DNA of 64,000 nt, from the NCBI RefSeq assembly GCF_018613065.1, contig NZ_JAGGQW010000037.1, positions 1 to 64,000 on the forward strand, read 5' to 3'. This stretch comes from Bacillus sp. ISL-7. Lineage in GTDB: Bacteria; Bacillota; Bacilli; Bacillales_B; DSM-18226. Below, one piece after another: positions 17,318 to 25,753 of this stretch; the stretch's first letter is position 1; every line of letters begins with the position of its first letter. The translations under genes and the position numbers were made by a program. Under the pieces are notes generated by a model, which worked only from the letters and a program-made list of their open reading frames with translations, searched no databases and had not been told where the DNA came from.

Positions 17318-18664
17318 ATGAAGAACATGAATAACAAAGAAATACAAACATGGCTCGATAGCAAAAAACTCCCATTATTAGAAAAACTCAAATCATTAGA
17401 TGAAGTATTTTGGGTGAATCCTAACCTTGAAAATTCTCAGCAAGGGATTGAAAAATCTCCGCTGACTGTAGAGGAGATTAAAGATGCGGAAGAAAGATTG
17501 AATCGTTTTGCTCCCTATCTCGCTATGGTTTTCCCGGAAACCAAAGCAGCCAATGGGATTATTGAATCTCCATTAGTGAGCATACCATCTATGCAGCAAA
17601 AATTAGCCCAGGATTACGGACAGCCTATCTTAGGTGATTTATTACTAAAGTGTGATAGTCACCTGCCAATCTCTGGGTCAATTAAAGCGCGAGGCGGTAT
17701 TTATGAAATACTCAAACATGCAGAAGAATTGGCTCTTTCACAACAATTGCTTACCCTCCAAGATGATTATTCGATTCTAGCAAGTGAAAAATTCCGATCC
17801 TTCTTTTCCCTTTATTCTATTGCCGTCGGTTCTACTGGAAATTTAGGGCTAAGTATTGGTATCATAAGTGCTAAATTAGGGTTTAAGGTAACAGTTCATA
17901 TGTCCGCGGACGCAAAACAATGGAAAAAGGACTTGCTTCGAAGCAAAAATGTGCAGGTAATTGAATATGAAGCCGATTACAGCAAAGCTGTCGAGCAAGG
18001 ACGAATCCAAGCAAAAGCAGATCCTAGTTGTTATTTCGTGGATGATGAAAATTCAAGTGATTTATTTTTAGGATACGCCGTGGCCGCCTCCCGGTTGAAA
18101 AAGCAGTTGGAACAGTTAGAAATCACAGTTGATGAAAACCACCCTTTATTCGTTTACCTGCCATGTGGGGTTGGCGGTGGTCCAGGAGGCGTAGCATTTG
18201 GATTGAAGCAATTGTTTAAAGATAACGTCCACTGTTTCTTTGCTGAACCCACCCATTCTCCTTGTATGTTACTCGGATTAATGACGGGATTACATGATCA
18301 AATTTCTGTTCAGGATATCGGAATTGACAATGTCACCGATGCAGATGGACTTGCTGTCGGTAGACCCTCGGGATTTGTCGGCAAAATTATTGATCCTTTC
18401 TTAAGTGGAAGTTATACAATAAGCGACGAACAATTATACAAATTGCTCAAGGATCTTGTCGATACTGAAGAAATTCATTTAGAGCCTTCTGCACTCGCAG
18501 GGATGATTGGACCGGTTTTCTTATGTAGAGAGGGAAATGATTACTTACGGAACCATCATTTATTGGATAAAATGAGCAATGCTGCACATATCATTTGGGC
18601 AACTGGTGGAAGCATGGTTCCTGCAGAAATGATGGCAGAATATTATCAAAAAAGATCATTATAA
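17318..18664 (+). CDS. dsdA: D-serine ammonia-lyase
   Basis: A 448-residue PLP enzyme that converts D-serine to pyruvate and ammonia. The PLP Lys lies in [12 protein letters not shown] (about residue 117), and the glycine-rich phosphate loop is [15 protein letters not shown] (about 290). The length is normal for DsdA. The start is ATG 17318, eight bases after AGAGG; an upstream in-frame TTG at 17285 has no site. A VanZ-family gene follows with no gap. No DsdC-like regulator is nearby. Confidence 0.92.
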   Translation: MKNMNNKEIQTWLDSKKLPLLEKLKSLDEVFWVNPNLENSQQGIEKSPLTVEEIKDAEERLNRFAPYLAMVFPETKAANGIIESPLVSIPSMQQKLAQDYGQPILGDLLLKCDSHLPISGSIKARGGIYEILKHAEELALSQQLLTLQDDYSILASEKFRSFFSLYSIAVGSTGNLGLSIGIISAKLGFKVTVHMSADAKQWKKDLLRSKNVQVIEYEADYSKAVEQGRIQAKADPSCYFVDDENSSDLFLGYAVAASRLKKQLEQLEITVDENHPLFVYLPCGVGGGPGGVAFGLKQLFKDNVHCFFAEPTHSPCMLLGLMTGLHDQISVQDIGIDNVTDADGLAVGRPSGFVGKIIDPFLSGSYTISDEQLYKLLKDLVDTEEIHLEPSALAGMIGPVFLCREGNDYLRNHHLLDKMSNAAHIIWATGGSMVPAEMMAEYYQKRSL

Positions 18665-19270
18665 TTGAGAAAAACATTATTTATTTCAATGATGGTTTCT
18701 TTTGTTATATTTATTCTTTTTTCACCTGTTTTTATTCGACTAATTTTATATTTACACCCAATCGTTTTAATAGTGGTCCTGTTCTGTATTGTTTGGTTGG
18801 TCTTATGGTTGCTTTTATTTATCCGGAAAGAAACGATCAATCTTCCCTACCCACTCTTTTTGGGAGGGTTAACTCTCTACACGGTTGCACTTGTGATATT
18901 GTTATTTTTCCGTCCAAACGAGCAAAGCTATCACTCAATGAATCTTGTCCCCTTTTCCACCGTTGCATTTTATTTGTCAGGAAAAGTGAACTGGTTAATT
19001 TCCTTTTATAATCTAGCTGCTAATATTGGTTTGTTTCTTCCATATGGCCTATTCCTTAGGTGTAAACAGTTTTCTCAATGGAAGGCATTATTTATTGCTT
19101 CATTGATGATTGCATGCATTGAGGTTTTGCAATTTGTTTCCCATCGTGGGAGCTTGGACATAGACGATTTGATTTTAAATTTACTTGGAATTTATCTAGG
19201 CTGCGTTCTCTTTCCTTTGGTTAAACAAGTGGTGAATATCCCGAATATTAAAGGACCCATCGATAGATGA
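18665..19270 (+). CDS. VanZ-family membrane protein
   Basis: A 201-residue protein with about five hydrophobic segments and the VanZ signature (SMNLVPFSTVAFY, NLAANIGLFLPYGLFL, EVLQFVSHRGSLDIDDLILNLLG). Some VanZ proteins give low-level teicoplanin tolerance or affect cell-wall chemistry; the role of this one is unknown. The TTG 18665 directly abuts the dsdA stop and has no ribosome-binding site, so translation probably continues from dsdA, or begins at ATG 18689. The 3' end lies inside a terminator hairpin. Confidence 0.75.
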   Translation: MRKTLFISMMVSFVIFILFSPVFIRLILYLHPIVLIVVLFCIVWLVLWLLLFIRKETINLPYPLFLGGLTLYTVALVILLFFRPNEQSYHSMNLVPFSTVAFYLSGKVNWLISFYNLAANIGLFLPYGLFLRCKQFSQWKALFIASLMIACIEVLQFVSHRGSLDIDDLILNLLGIYLGCVLFPLVKQVVNIPNIKGPIDR

Positions 19271-19278
19271 GTCCTTTA
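19249..19278 (+). terminator. Hairpin overlapping the vanZ stop codon
   Basis: TAAAGGAC and GTCCTTTA form an 8-bp stem around the stop codon of the VanZ gene. The T tail is weak (GTATCATTT). It separates this gene from the convergent ywrK-like gene. Confidence 0.5.
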
Positions 19279-19291
19279 GTATCATTTATTA

Positions 19292-20650
19292 TCAAGCGGC
19301 AAATACGAGTAATAGCCATAAATACAAGCTAATTAGCGTGAAAATTAGGGTTAGAGGTATGACAACAATGGTCACTTTTATATATTCCATCCAAGTTATT
19401 TTAATCTTATTAGTCTTTAAAATATGCATCCAAAGTAGTGTTGCAAGAGTTCCGATTGGGAGGATCAGAGACCCAATATCACTGCCAATGATGTTTGATA
19501 AGTAAACGGTTTTCGTTAATAGGGGTTCTAGTCCCATATCCGTCAAGGCTAAGGTTGAAATCATTAAGGCTGGATGGTTGTTAAAGATATTTGAAAGAAA
19601 TGCTGTTATGACACCCATGGTTAAACTAGCATGAATCAGACTATCATTAACGATTGGTTTTAGATAGCTTATAAGAAGATTCGATAATCCAATATTGTGT
19701 AAACCATAGATGATGACATACATACAAAAGGCGAATATTAAAATATGCCACGGAATTTTACCGACCACATCTTTTGGATTTACCTTTAGGTGAATCCATC
19801 TCCATAAAAGCAAGATAACCGAACCAGACACAGCTACCAACGAGACTGAGATGCCAATAAAGGATGCGACGAAAAGGCTAATCCGTACAAGGAATACAAA
19901 GATGAGCATATTGATCATGAGTTTCTTTTGTTGATTGAATAAAGTTTCCGAGTCTTGTTGTAATGGATGATATGGACGGTTTTTATGCAGTGGAATGGAG
20001 TAGGAATGGAAGCGGATTTCTTTCGGAATATCTTTCTTAAAAACTAGGAATAATAGATAGGATAAAAATAGTAATCCCAGAACCCCAGGAACAAACATCA
20101 TTTCCGTTTGGAGATACAAATCCATTCCTATTATTTTCAAGGCTATTAGATTAACGATGTTACTAACACCTATTGGAGCACTTGAAGCAGTCGCAATTAA
20201 CGCACCACTTAAGAGAAACGGTATCTTTTGCCTGTTTTTTAACTTTAGATTATTTAAAATTAAGATCAGGATTGGTGTAGTAATTAAGATACTTCCATCG
20301 TTATTAAAAAATAGTGTCATTAAAAAGCAGAGTATTAAAGTATTCCAATATAATCGAATACCCGAACCCTTCGATATTTTCAACATTAACGCAGCTGTCC
20401 AGCTAAAAAAACCGAAACTTTCAAGTACGATGGCCATAACAATTGTGGCGATAATGGTAATTGCAGCCCCCGTAACTTTTGAACTTATATCTAATAAATC
20501 CCCAGTCGAAACGCTTCCACTTACAAAAACAATAATGGCCCCTATTGCAGCTGGGATTGCTTCATTCATATTTTTTGGACGGATAAAGATCAGGACCATT
20601 GTTAGAATAAAAGCAAAGATGGTAATGATTACCGTCGATTGATGATACAT
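19292..20650 (-). CDS. ywrK: ArsB/NhaD-family transporter, intact copy (ywrK-like)
   Basis: A 452-residue inner-membrane transporter of the ArsB/NhaD ion-transporter superfamily with about 11-12 helices and the conserved SSAPIGVSNIVNLIALKI and NIFNNHPALM...GSDIGSLILPIGTLATLLW stretches. No arsenic operon genes (arsR, arsC) are near, so arsenite export should not be assumed. It is closely related to the frameshifted copy at 755-2108. It lies beside the coat genes, as ywrK does next to cotBGH in Bacillus subtilis, so sporulation-linked expression is plausible. The ribosome-binding site GGGAG is 13 bases upstream, rather far. Confidence 0.8.
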   Translation of the reverse strand: MYHQSTVIITIFAFILTMVLIFIRPKNMNEAIPAAIGAIIVFVSGSVSTGDLLDISSKVTGAAITIIATIVMAIVLESFGFFSWTAALMLKISKGSGIRLYWNTLILCFLMTLFFNNDGSILITTPILILILNNLKLKNRQKIPFLLSGALIATASSAPIGVSNIVNLIALKIIGMDLYLQTEMMFVPGVLGLLFLSYLLFLVFKKDIPKEIRFHSYSIPLHKNRPYHPLQQDSETLFNQQKKLMINMLIFVFLVRISLFVASFIGISVSLVAVSGSVILLLWRWIHLKVNPKDVVGKIPWHILIFAFCMYVIIYGLHNIGLSNLLISYLKPIVNDSLIHASLTMGVITAFLSNIFNNHPALMISTLALTDMGLEPLLTKTVYLSNIIGSDIGSLILPIGTLATLLWMHILKTNKIKITWMEYIKVTIVVIPLTLIFTLISLYLWLLLVFAA

Positions 20651-20892
20651 ATAAATTAATTTACTCCCTTCACAAAAAATTCGTTCATTATTTTCCCTTT
20701 ATTTCCTTATTGTCCCTTGCTTTATAGTACGTCCCAATGTGAAGGCTTGTTCTAAACGAATGTCTCGTCTTTTCATAAATCAGCATGTAACTAGAAGTAT
20801 TTTCAATATTTCTACTAGTTTTTTACCTATATTTTTATATATAAACGAATAACACACATGCATTTTAATAGGTTTATGTAACAAGGAATGAA

Positions 20893-20924
20893 CAAAAAAA
20901 CCGATACTTTTGAAAGTATCGGTT
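20893..20924 (-). terminator. Terminator of the CotG-like gene
   Basis: A 12-bp perfect stem AACCGATACTTT/AAAGTATCGGTT with a 2-base loop is followed on the minus strand by a run of T (complement of AAAAAAA at 20894-20900), eight bases beyond the cotG-like stop. Confidence 0.9.
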
Positions 20925-20931
20925 GCTACTG

Positions 20932-22149
20932 TTAGTGTTTTTTTCCTTTTGGACCTTTTTTACCCTGGCTACCGTGGCTGCCGCTACTACCGCTGCTTCC
21001 TTTGCTGCCACTGCTACCGCTACTACCGCTACTACCGCTGCTTCCCTTGCTGCCACTGCTACCGTGACTGCCACTGCTTCCGCTACCTGAGCTACCTGAG
21101 CTTCCTTTTTTTCCTTTAGGTCCTTTAGGACGAGGTTTTTTGACGCTTCCGTGGCTACCGCTGCCTGAGCTTCCACTACCTGAGCTTCCACTACCTGAGC
21201 TTCCACTGCCCGAGCTGCCGCTACCTGAACTACCGCTGCCTAAGCTTCCACTGCCCTTGCTACCGCTGCCTGAGCTTCCACTGCCTGAGCTGCCGCTACC
21301 TGAACTACCGCTACCTGTGCTTCCACTGCCTGAGCTTCCACTGCCTGAGCTACCGCTGCCTGAGCTTCCGCTGCCTGAGCTTCCGCTACCTGAGCTACCG
21401 CTGCCTGAGATTCCACTGCCCGAGCTTCCACTGCCTGAGCTTCCGCTGCCTGAGCTACCGCTGCCTGAGCTGCCGCTACCTGAGCTACCACTGCCGCTAC
21501 TTCCCTTGCTACCTTTCTTACCTTTTGGACCTTTCTTACCTTTAGGACCTTTTGGTTTTTTTCCGCTTCCGTGACTGCCGCTGCTTCCACTACCAGAGCT
21601 TCCACTGCCTTTGCTACCTGAGCTACCTGAGCTACCTGAGCTACCTGAGCTGCCTGAGCTACATGAGCTACATGAACTTCCGCTACCTGAGCTTCCGCAT
21701 CCGCTACTACCACTGCCTGAGCTTCCACTGCCTGAACTTCCGCTTCCGCTTTTGCCTGAACTTCCACTTCCACTTCCACTGCCTGAGCTTCCACTGCTTC
21801 CGCTGCTACCCTTGCTACCTTTAGGGCCTTTATGTCCTTTAGGGCCTTTTGGTTTTTTTCCGCTACCAGAGCTACCGCTGCTTCCGCTACCAGAGCTACT
21901 GCTGCTTCCGCTACCAGAGCTACCGCTTCCGCTTTTGCCAGAGCTACCACTGCCGCTTTTGCCACTGCCAGAGCTTCCACTGCTGCTTTTGCTGCTACCG
22001 CTTTTACCACTGCCAGTAGATCCTGAACTGTCTGAACTTGACTTATTGTTACCTCCTTTTTTACCAACAGGATTATTATCTAGAAACCCAACTACACCAT
22101 TTTCTTTAGCTTGTGAAAGTAATTGTTCAATATTAAGCTTTAGTACCAT
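20932..22149 (-). CDS. cotG: CotG-like modular Ser/Gly/Lys spore-coat protein
   Basis: A 405-residue low-complexity protein. After about 30 ordinary residues (MVLKLNIEQLLSQAKENG) it has four modules, each a Ser/Gly tract (GSGSSGSGSSG type) followed by a Lys/Pro/Gly block such as KKPKGPKGHKGPKGSKG. The second Ser tract carries three spaced Cys (GCGSSGSGSSCSSCSSG). There is no signal peptide. It is divergent from cotH, as cotG is in Bacillus subtilis, and the modular, basic, Ser-rich layout matches CotG-like proteins, which CotH phosphorylates. Primary sequence similarity to CotG itself cannot be claimed. The start is ATG 22149 after GGTGG; a strong terminator follows. Overlapping frames on both strands are repeat artefacts. 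Confidence 0.75.
   Translation of the reverse strand: MVLKLNIEQLLSQAKENGVVGFLDNNPVGKKGGNNKSSSDSSGSTGSGKSGSSKSSSGSSGSGKSGSGSSGKSGSGSSGSGSSSSSGSGSSGSSGSGKKPKGPKGHKGPKGSKGSSGSSGSSGSGSGSGSSGKSGSGSSGSGSSGSGSSGCGSSGSGSSCSSCSSGSSGSSGSSGSSGSKGSGSSGSGSSGSHGSGKKPKGPKGKKGPKGKKGSKGSSGSGSSGSGSSGSGSSGSGSSGSGSSGSGISGSGSSGSGSSGSGSSGSGSSGSGSSGSGSTGSGSSGSGSSGSGSSGSGSKGSGSLGSGSSGSGSSGSGSSGSGSSGSGSSGSGSHGSVKKPRPKGPKGKKGSSGSSGSGSSGSHGSSGSKGSSGSSGSSGSSGSKGSSGSSGSHGSQGKKGPKGKKH
21146..21508. repeat. 18-bp tandem repeats inside the CotG-like gene
   Basis: The third Ser/Gly tract is coded by about 20 degenerate copies of an 18-base unit (plus strand, CTTCCACTGCCTGAGCTT-like), giving GSGSSG repeats. Neighbouring tracts (20970-21100, 21567-21815, 21866-22030) use related units. 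Copy number is likely to vary between strains through slippage. Confidence 0.8.
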
Positions 22150-22240
22150 TATTCCACCACTTTCATAACAAATTTTTCTTTTCTATTTCAATTTATGATG
22201 ATTTTATCTATTTGACATAGACAATCATATATTTTTAACC

Positions 22241-22251
22241 CATATTTTTTA
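22241..22251 (+). promoter_or_regulatory. Possible sigma-K promoter of cotH
   Basis: CATATTTTTTA at 22241-22251 resembles the sigma-K -10 (CATANNNTA) with an ACA at 22221-22223, 17 bases upstream, as a weak -35. It lies about 70 bases before the cotH start. The match is partial. Confidence 0.25.
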
Positions 22252-22319
22252 GAGTTTCTATACACAACCACCCAAGAGAATGCATATATCTAAAAAAAAT
22301 GTTATTTAGGAGAATTAAA

Positions 22320-23390
22320 GTGTTAAAATATGAAATTTTAATTAATCCGAAGTGGTTAAAAAAATTGGATAAAGACATTTGGAATGATGAATTAGTACCT
22401 GCAGTATTAAAGATAGGAGAAGATCGTTTTAATGTAAAAATTTCCTATCGAGGAAATGTAATAAGGGATAAGAAAAAAAAATCTTATCGAATTGTCTTTC
22501 AAAATCCGTACAAGGTCAATGGAGCACATGAAATTCATCTTAATGCGGAATTTTCAGATGTATCATTAAGTAGAAACAAATTATCGCTGGATTTTTTTGA
22601 TCGAATCGGAGTCATATCTCCCCACTCTCGGCATGTGCTGCTGAATATCAATGGATACAGTAAGGGCATCTATTTAGAGATTGAATCTTTTGATCAATAT
22701 CTTCTTGAAAAAAGAAAATTGCCTGATGGTCCGATTATTTATGCAACCAATAATCGAGCCAATTTCTCCTTATTAACTAAGAAAAAAGAAATAAAAAAAC
22801 GATTAGACCAGGGATATACATTAAAATATGGTGATAAAGAAGATATCCTTGATTTAAAAAACTTTATCGCGATGATTAATGCCCTAAACAATCAAGATTT
22901 TGAAAAAAAAATCCCACATGTATTGGATGTCGAGAAATATTTCAGATGGGTCGCTGGAGCTGTTTGTGTCCAAAATTATGACGGGTTTATCCATAATTAT
23001 GCATTATATAAAAATGGTAAAACCGGACTATATGAAATTACTCCTTGGGATTATGATGGGACATGGGGTAGAAACCTCCATGGCAGAAAACTGGTTTATG
23101 ATTATGTACCATTAACAGGATTTAACACACTTTCAGCAAGACTTTTCCACTTTAAACACTTTAGAAAACAATATAAAGAAATACTTTCAAGTATTTTGGA
23201 AAACGACTTCACTCTGGATGTCCAAAAACCAATTATCAATGAATTATTTGATTATTTAAAACCACACATGAGTCTAGATCCCTTTATTAGTTCAAACCCA
23301 GCAACATTAGAACAAGAAAAAAAGGTTTATTTTAATTTTATTAAAAAAAGAAGCTCTTACCTTAAAGAAGAATTAGCATTATTCGTATAG
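22320..23390 (+). CDS. cotH: Spore coat protein kinase CotH
   Basis: A 356-residue atypical protein kinase of the mother cell. CotH phosphorylates Ser residues of CotB and CotG and is needed for their assembly. Visible are AYRG-type KISYRGNVIRDKKKKSY with the ATP-site Lys region, NKLSLDFFDRIG, the catalytic Asp in NYDGFIHNYALY (Asp221) and the metal-binding ITPWDYDGTWG (Asp244). The start is GTG 22320, seven bases after AGGAG; an ATG seven codons upstream (22299) has no ribosome-binding site. It is divergent from the cotG-like gene and followed by a terminator and then two cotB-like genes. Length and catalytic residues are normal. Confidence 0.92.
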   Translation: MLKYEILINPKWLKKLDKDIWNDELVPAVLKIGEDRFNVKISYRGNVIRDKKKKSYRIVFQNPYKVNGAHEIHLNAEFSDVSLSRNKLSLDFFDRIGVISPHSRHVLLNINGYSKGIYLEIESFDQYLLEKRKLPDGPIIYATNNRANFSLLTKKKEIKKRLDQGYTLKYGDKEDILDLKNFIAMINALNNQDFEKKIPHVLDVEKYFRWVAGAVCVQNYDGFIHNYALYKNGKTGLYEITPWDYDGTWGRNLHGRKLVYDYVPLTGFNTLSARLFHFKHFRKQYKEILSSILENDFTLDVQKPIINELFDYLKPHMSLDPFISSNPATLEQEKKVYFNFIKKRSSYLKEELALFV

Positions 23391-23396
23391 ATAAGA

Positions 23397-23429
23397 GGTA
23401 TATGAATCTAATCATATCCCTTTTTTTTT
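23397..23429 (+). terminator. Terminator of cotH
   Basis: A 9-bp stem GGTATATGA/TCATATCCC with one mismatch is followed by nine T. It separates cotH from the cotB-like genes. Confidence 0.85.
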
Positions 23430-23473
23430 GCCTATTTTTACCCAAAACAGGAAAAAAAGGCTACTTTATTAGT

Positions 23474-23501
23474 ACAACATCACCCCGTGATACATATAGA
23501 T
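23474..23501 (+). promoter_or_regulatory. Candidate sigma-K promoter of cotB
   Basis: ACA at 23474-23476, a 16-base spacer and CATATAGAT at 23493-23501 fit the sigma-K pattern (AC -35, CATANNNTA -10) except for the last two bases. It is 44 bases before the cotB-like start and just after the cotH terminator. Confidence 0.4.
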
Positions 23502-23544
23502 GCAGTGTAAATGTTTATTTAATTTAAAGGAGGATAATTCTTTT

Positions 23545-24087
23545 ATGGATAGAGAAATGATGGAACAATTTGTTGGAAAAACCATTAAGGTTGATCGCGG
23601 AGGTCCAGAATCAAGAAGTGGAAAATTACTGGCAGTATTTGAAGACTTCTTTGCCATCTTAACAGAACACGATGGAGTCGTATTTTATAAGACAAATCAT
23701 GTCAGAAGTATCACAGAAAGTGCTAAAGATGATATGAAGTTTGGTTTGAAGGTCCCAGATAAACTTGATTTCAAAAAGGCCGAAAACTTTGTAAAGCTTT
23801 TAGGAAAAATAAGATTTCAATGGGTGAAAATTAATCGTGGCGGTCCTGAATCATTTGAAGGCGTACTAAGCGATGTAAACAAACATTTTGCTTCACTGAT
23901 TGTTAAAGAAGAAGTTGTCCGTGTCTCGATGAAACACATTCGAAACATAAGCTACGGACTGAAAGTTGATAATTCATCCAATGAATCTAATGGTAATGAC
24001 AACGACGATAAAGACGATGATAACAAAGATAACAGTAGTAAGAACAGCAGTAGTAAGAACAGCAGTAACAAGAACAAGGATAAATAA
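23545..24087 (+). CDS. cotB: CotB-like spore coat protein, short tail
   Basis: A 180-residue protein with two CotB-type Sm-like units, each carrying the hallmark RGGPES (KVDRGGPESRSGKL near residue 14; KINRGGPESFEGVL near residue 105), then an Asp/Asn/Lys/Ser tail (SKNSSSKNSSNKNKDK). CotB of Bacillus subtilis has three such units and a long Ser/Lys/Arg tail phosphorylated by CotH. This shorter copy has only a small Ser/Lys tail. The start is ATG 23545, 11 bases after AAAGGAGG. It lies downstream of cotH with its own candidate sigma-K promoter. Confidence 0.85.
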   Translation: MDREMMEQFVGKTIKVDRGGPESRSGKLLAVFEDFFAILTEHDGVVFYKTNHVRSITESAKDDMKFGLKVPDKLDFKKAENFVKLLGKIRFQWVKINRGGPESFEGVLSDVNKHFASLIVKEEVVRVSMKHIRNISYGLKVDNSSNESNGNDNDDKDDDNKDNSSKNSSSKNSSNKNKDK

Positions 24088-24158
24088 GATCACGAATAAA
24101 AATATTGTCGCTTCTCCACTAGAGGAGCGACTCATTATCTCTTTAAGGAGGATTAAAC

Positions 24159-25562
24159 ATGGGGATAGATAAATTTTCAGCTGCATTGGATTTATTAAAA
24201 GGCTTTAGTGTAAATCTTTATGTAGGTGAAGACGTATTTAAAGGAAAACTAATTGGTGTTGAGGCAGACCATGTAGTGCTCGAAACCGAAAATAAATACA
24301 TTTTTTATTATAACATTGATAAAATTCAAGCAATCACAAAAAATACAAGAGAGTTTCAACCTGAGAAAACAACGGCAAAATTTCTAAAAACACAGAGTTT
24401 AACAGATTTACTCCTTTCCTTTCAACATACTTGGGTAACGATATTGACTATCAACAAACAAAGATTTACTGGTGTTTTAAGCGAAATTGATACAGACTTT
24501 GTTACTTTAATTAACGGTGATGAACGGATCATAATAAAATTAACACATGTGTCCAACATCCTCAAAGGTATTATTAAAGAAGAGGCTGTGAAGACGTCTT
24601 CATCAAATAAAAACGAAAATAATGATAATAAAAAAGAATCAAAGGATCGTTCATCTTCCTCCGGTGATAAGAAGGACTCAAAGAATCATTCATCTTCCTC
24701 CGGTGATAAGAAGGAGTCAAAGAATCATTCATCTTCCTCCGGTGATAAGAAGGACTCAAAGAATCATTCTTCCTCTTCCGGTGATAAAAAGGATTCAAAG
24801 AAACACTCTTCTTCTTCCGGTGATAAAAAGGACTCAAAGAATCATTCATCCTCTTCCGGTGATAAAAAGGATTCAAAGAATCACTCTTCTTCTTCCGGTG
24901 ATAAAGAGGAATCGAAACAAAAAAATTCGAATAGTAAAGAAAAATCTGCTATGAAAAAAGAAGAGACCGTTAAAGAAGAAGTGTTTGAACCTAACAATAC
25001 AATTGTTTGGTCACAACCAATAAAAATTGAAGCAACAATGATTAAAACCAGGGATGAGCTCGTTTCAAATAACTGTAAGATTAAGAAATCTCAAACAGAC
25101 GAAAAGGAATCGTCCAAAAATTCCACTGAAATGAAAAAGTCAAATGATATGAGTACTAAAGATAAAAAGTGTGAAGAAGCTAAGTCGACCAAATCAATAT
25201 CTAGCGAACAATCGAAGGAAATGAAACAAGTAAAAGAAGTAGTTTCTATACAAAAAACAGACAATCAGCCTGCTCCACCGTATAAATTACTACAGAATGA
25301 AACAAAATCAACAAAAACAAAAGAAGAAGCAGAGAAAGTAGTTAAATCAACAACTACACAAAACCAAGCAACTAAGAAAACAGAAGATTATAAACCAAAT
25401 GATATGAACAATAATAGCAACAATCAGAATGTATGGAAACAAAAGGAGAAAGAGCAAAGAGTTCTTCGTTTTTCCGGTGAACCAGTTAATACTGACAGCA
25501 AAATACCATTCCCGTTTTCCGGATGGCCAAACAGAAACAATCGAACATCAAGATTGAATTAA
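24159..25562 (+). CDS. CotB-like coat protein with 13-residue Ser-rich repeats
   Basis: A 467-residue protein. Residues 1-150 hold two Sm-like units of the CotB type (GFSVNLYVGEDVFKGKLIGV; TWVTILTINKQRFTGVL) without the RGGPES signature. Residues about 165-255 are seven tandem copies of SSSSGDKKDSKNH, the putative CotH target region. The rest is Lys/Glu/Ser/Thr-rich and disordered, ending in a distinct Pro/Phe/Trp motif (FSGEPV...IPFPFSGWPNR). The ribosome-binding site AAGGAGG is eight bases before ATG. It lies 71 bases after the first cotB-like gene and probably shares its transcript. Coat role is inferred from fold, tail and neighbours. Confidence 0.75.
   Translation: MGIDKFSAALDLLKGFSVNLYVGEDVFKGKLIGVEADHVVLETENKYIFYYNIDKIQAITKNTREFQPEKTTAKFLKTQSLTDLLLSFQHTWVTILTINKQRFTGVLSEIDTDFVTLINGDERIIIKLTHVSNILKGIIKEEAVKTSSSNKNENNDNKKESKDRSSSSGDKKDSKNHSSSSGDKKESKNHSSSSGDKKDSKNHSSSSGDKKDSKKHSSSSGDKKDSKNHSSSSGDKKDSKNHSSSSGDKEESKQKNSNSKEKSAMKKEETVKEEVFEPNNTIVWSQPIKIEATMIKTRDELVSNNCKIKKSQTDEKESSKNSTEMKKSNDMSTKDKKCEEAKSTKSISSEQSKEMKQVKEVVSIQKTDNQPAPPYKLLQNETKSTKTKEEAEKVVKSTTTQNQATKKTEDYKPNDMNNNSNNQNVWKQKEKEQRVLRFSGEPVNTDSKIPFPFSGWPNRNNRTSRLN
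24651..24923 (+). repeat. 39-bp tandem repeat in the second cotB-like gene
   Basis: Seven direct copies of a 39-base unit, each coding SSSSGDKKDSKNH with D/E, N/K and terminal changes; the last copy (SSSSGDKEESKQK) is the most diverged. All copies stay in frame. Confidence 0.9.
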
Positions 25563-25674
25563 TGAAATCTCATCGTAATAGTGAAAATATATATAAGACC
25601 ATTCCTTCATATTACCCCTGTTAAAATCCCCAAAAACCATACAAATATGAGTTGGGCATTCCTTATAATGTAAA

Positions 25675-25683
25675 CATATTATA
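25675..25683 (+). promoter_or_regulatory. Sigma-K -10-like element before ywrJ
   Basis: CATATTATA is a full match to CATANNNTA, 70 bases upstream of the ywrJ-like start. The -35 position has GC rather than AC, so the match is incomplete. Confidence 0.35.
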
Positions 25684-25753
25684 AGTAGTTAGTTAGTGAT
25701 ATCAGCCCTCCTCTATTTGTAAAATGGGATTACCTAGGAAAGGATGTGAAAAT

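Noticed and set aside
19292..20650. Arsenite resistance operon
   Set aside because: Only an ArsB-like transporter is present, with no arsR, arsC or arsenic-related partner, and its neighbours are coat genes.
20789..20822. AACTAG...CTAGTT inverted repeat with a plus-strand T run as a terminator
   Set aside because: No plus-strand gene ends here; the stem is imperfect and AT-rich.
21140..22168. Several long open frames on both strands overlapping the CotG-like gene (Leu/Pro-rich on the plus strand, Ala/Val-rich on the minus strand)
   Set aside because: They are by-products of the in-frame 9/18-base repeats; none has a ribosome-binding site or non-repetitive sequence, and the Ser/Gly/Lys frame has both a start site and the right context beside cotH.
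24651..24923. Regular 39-base direct repeats resembling an array
   Set aside because: They have no spacers, stay in frame in a coat gene and code a 13-residue unit, so they are not CRISPR.
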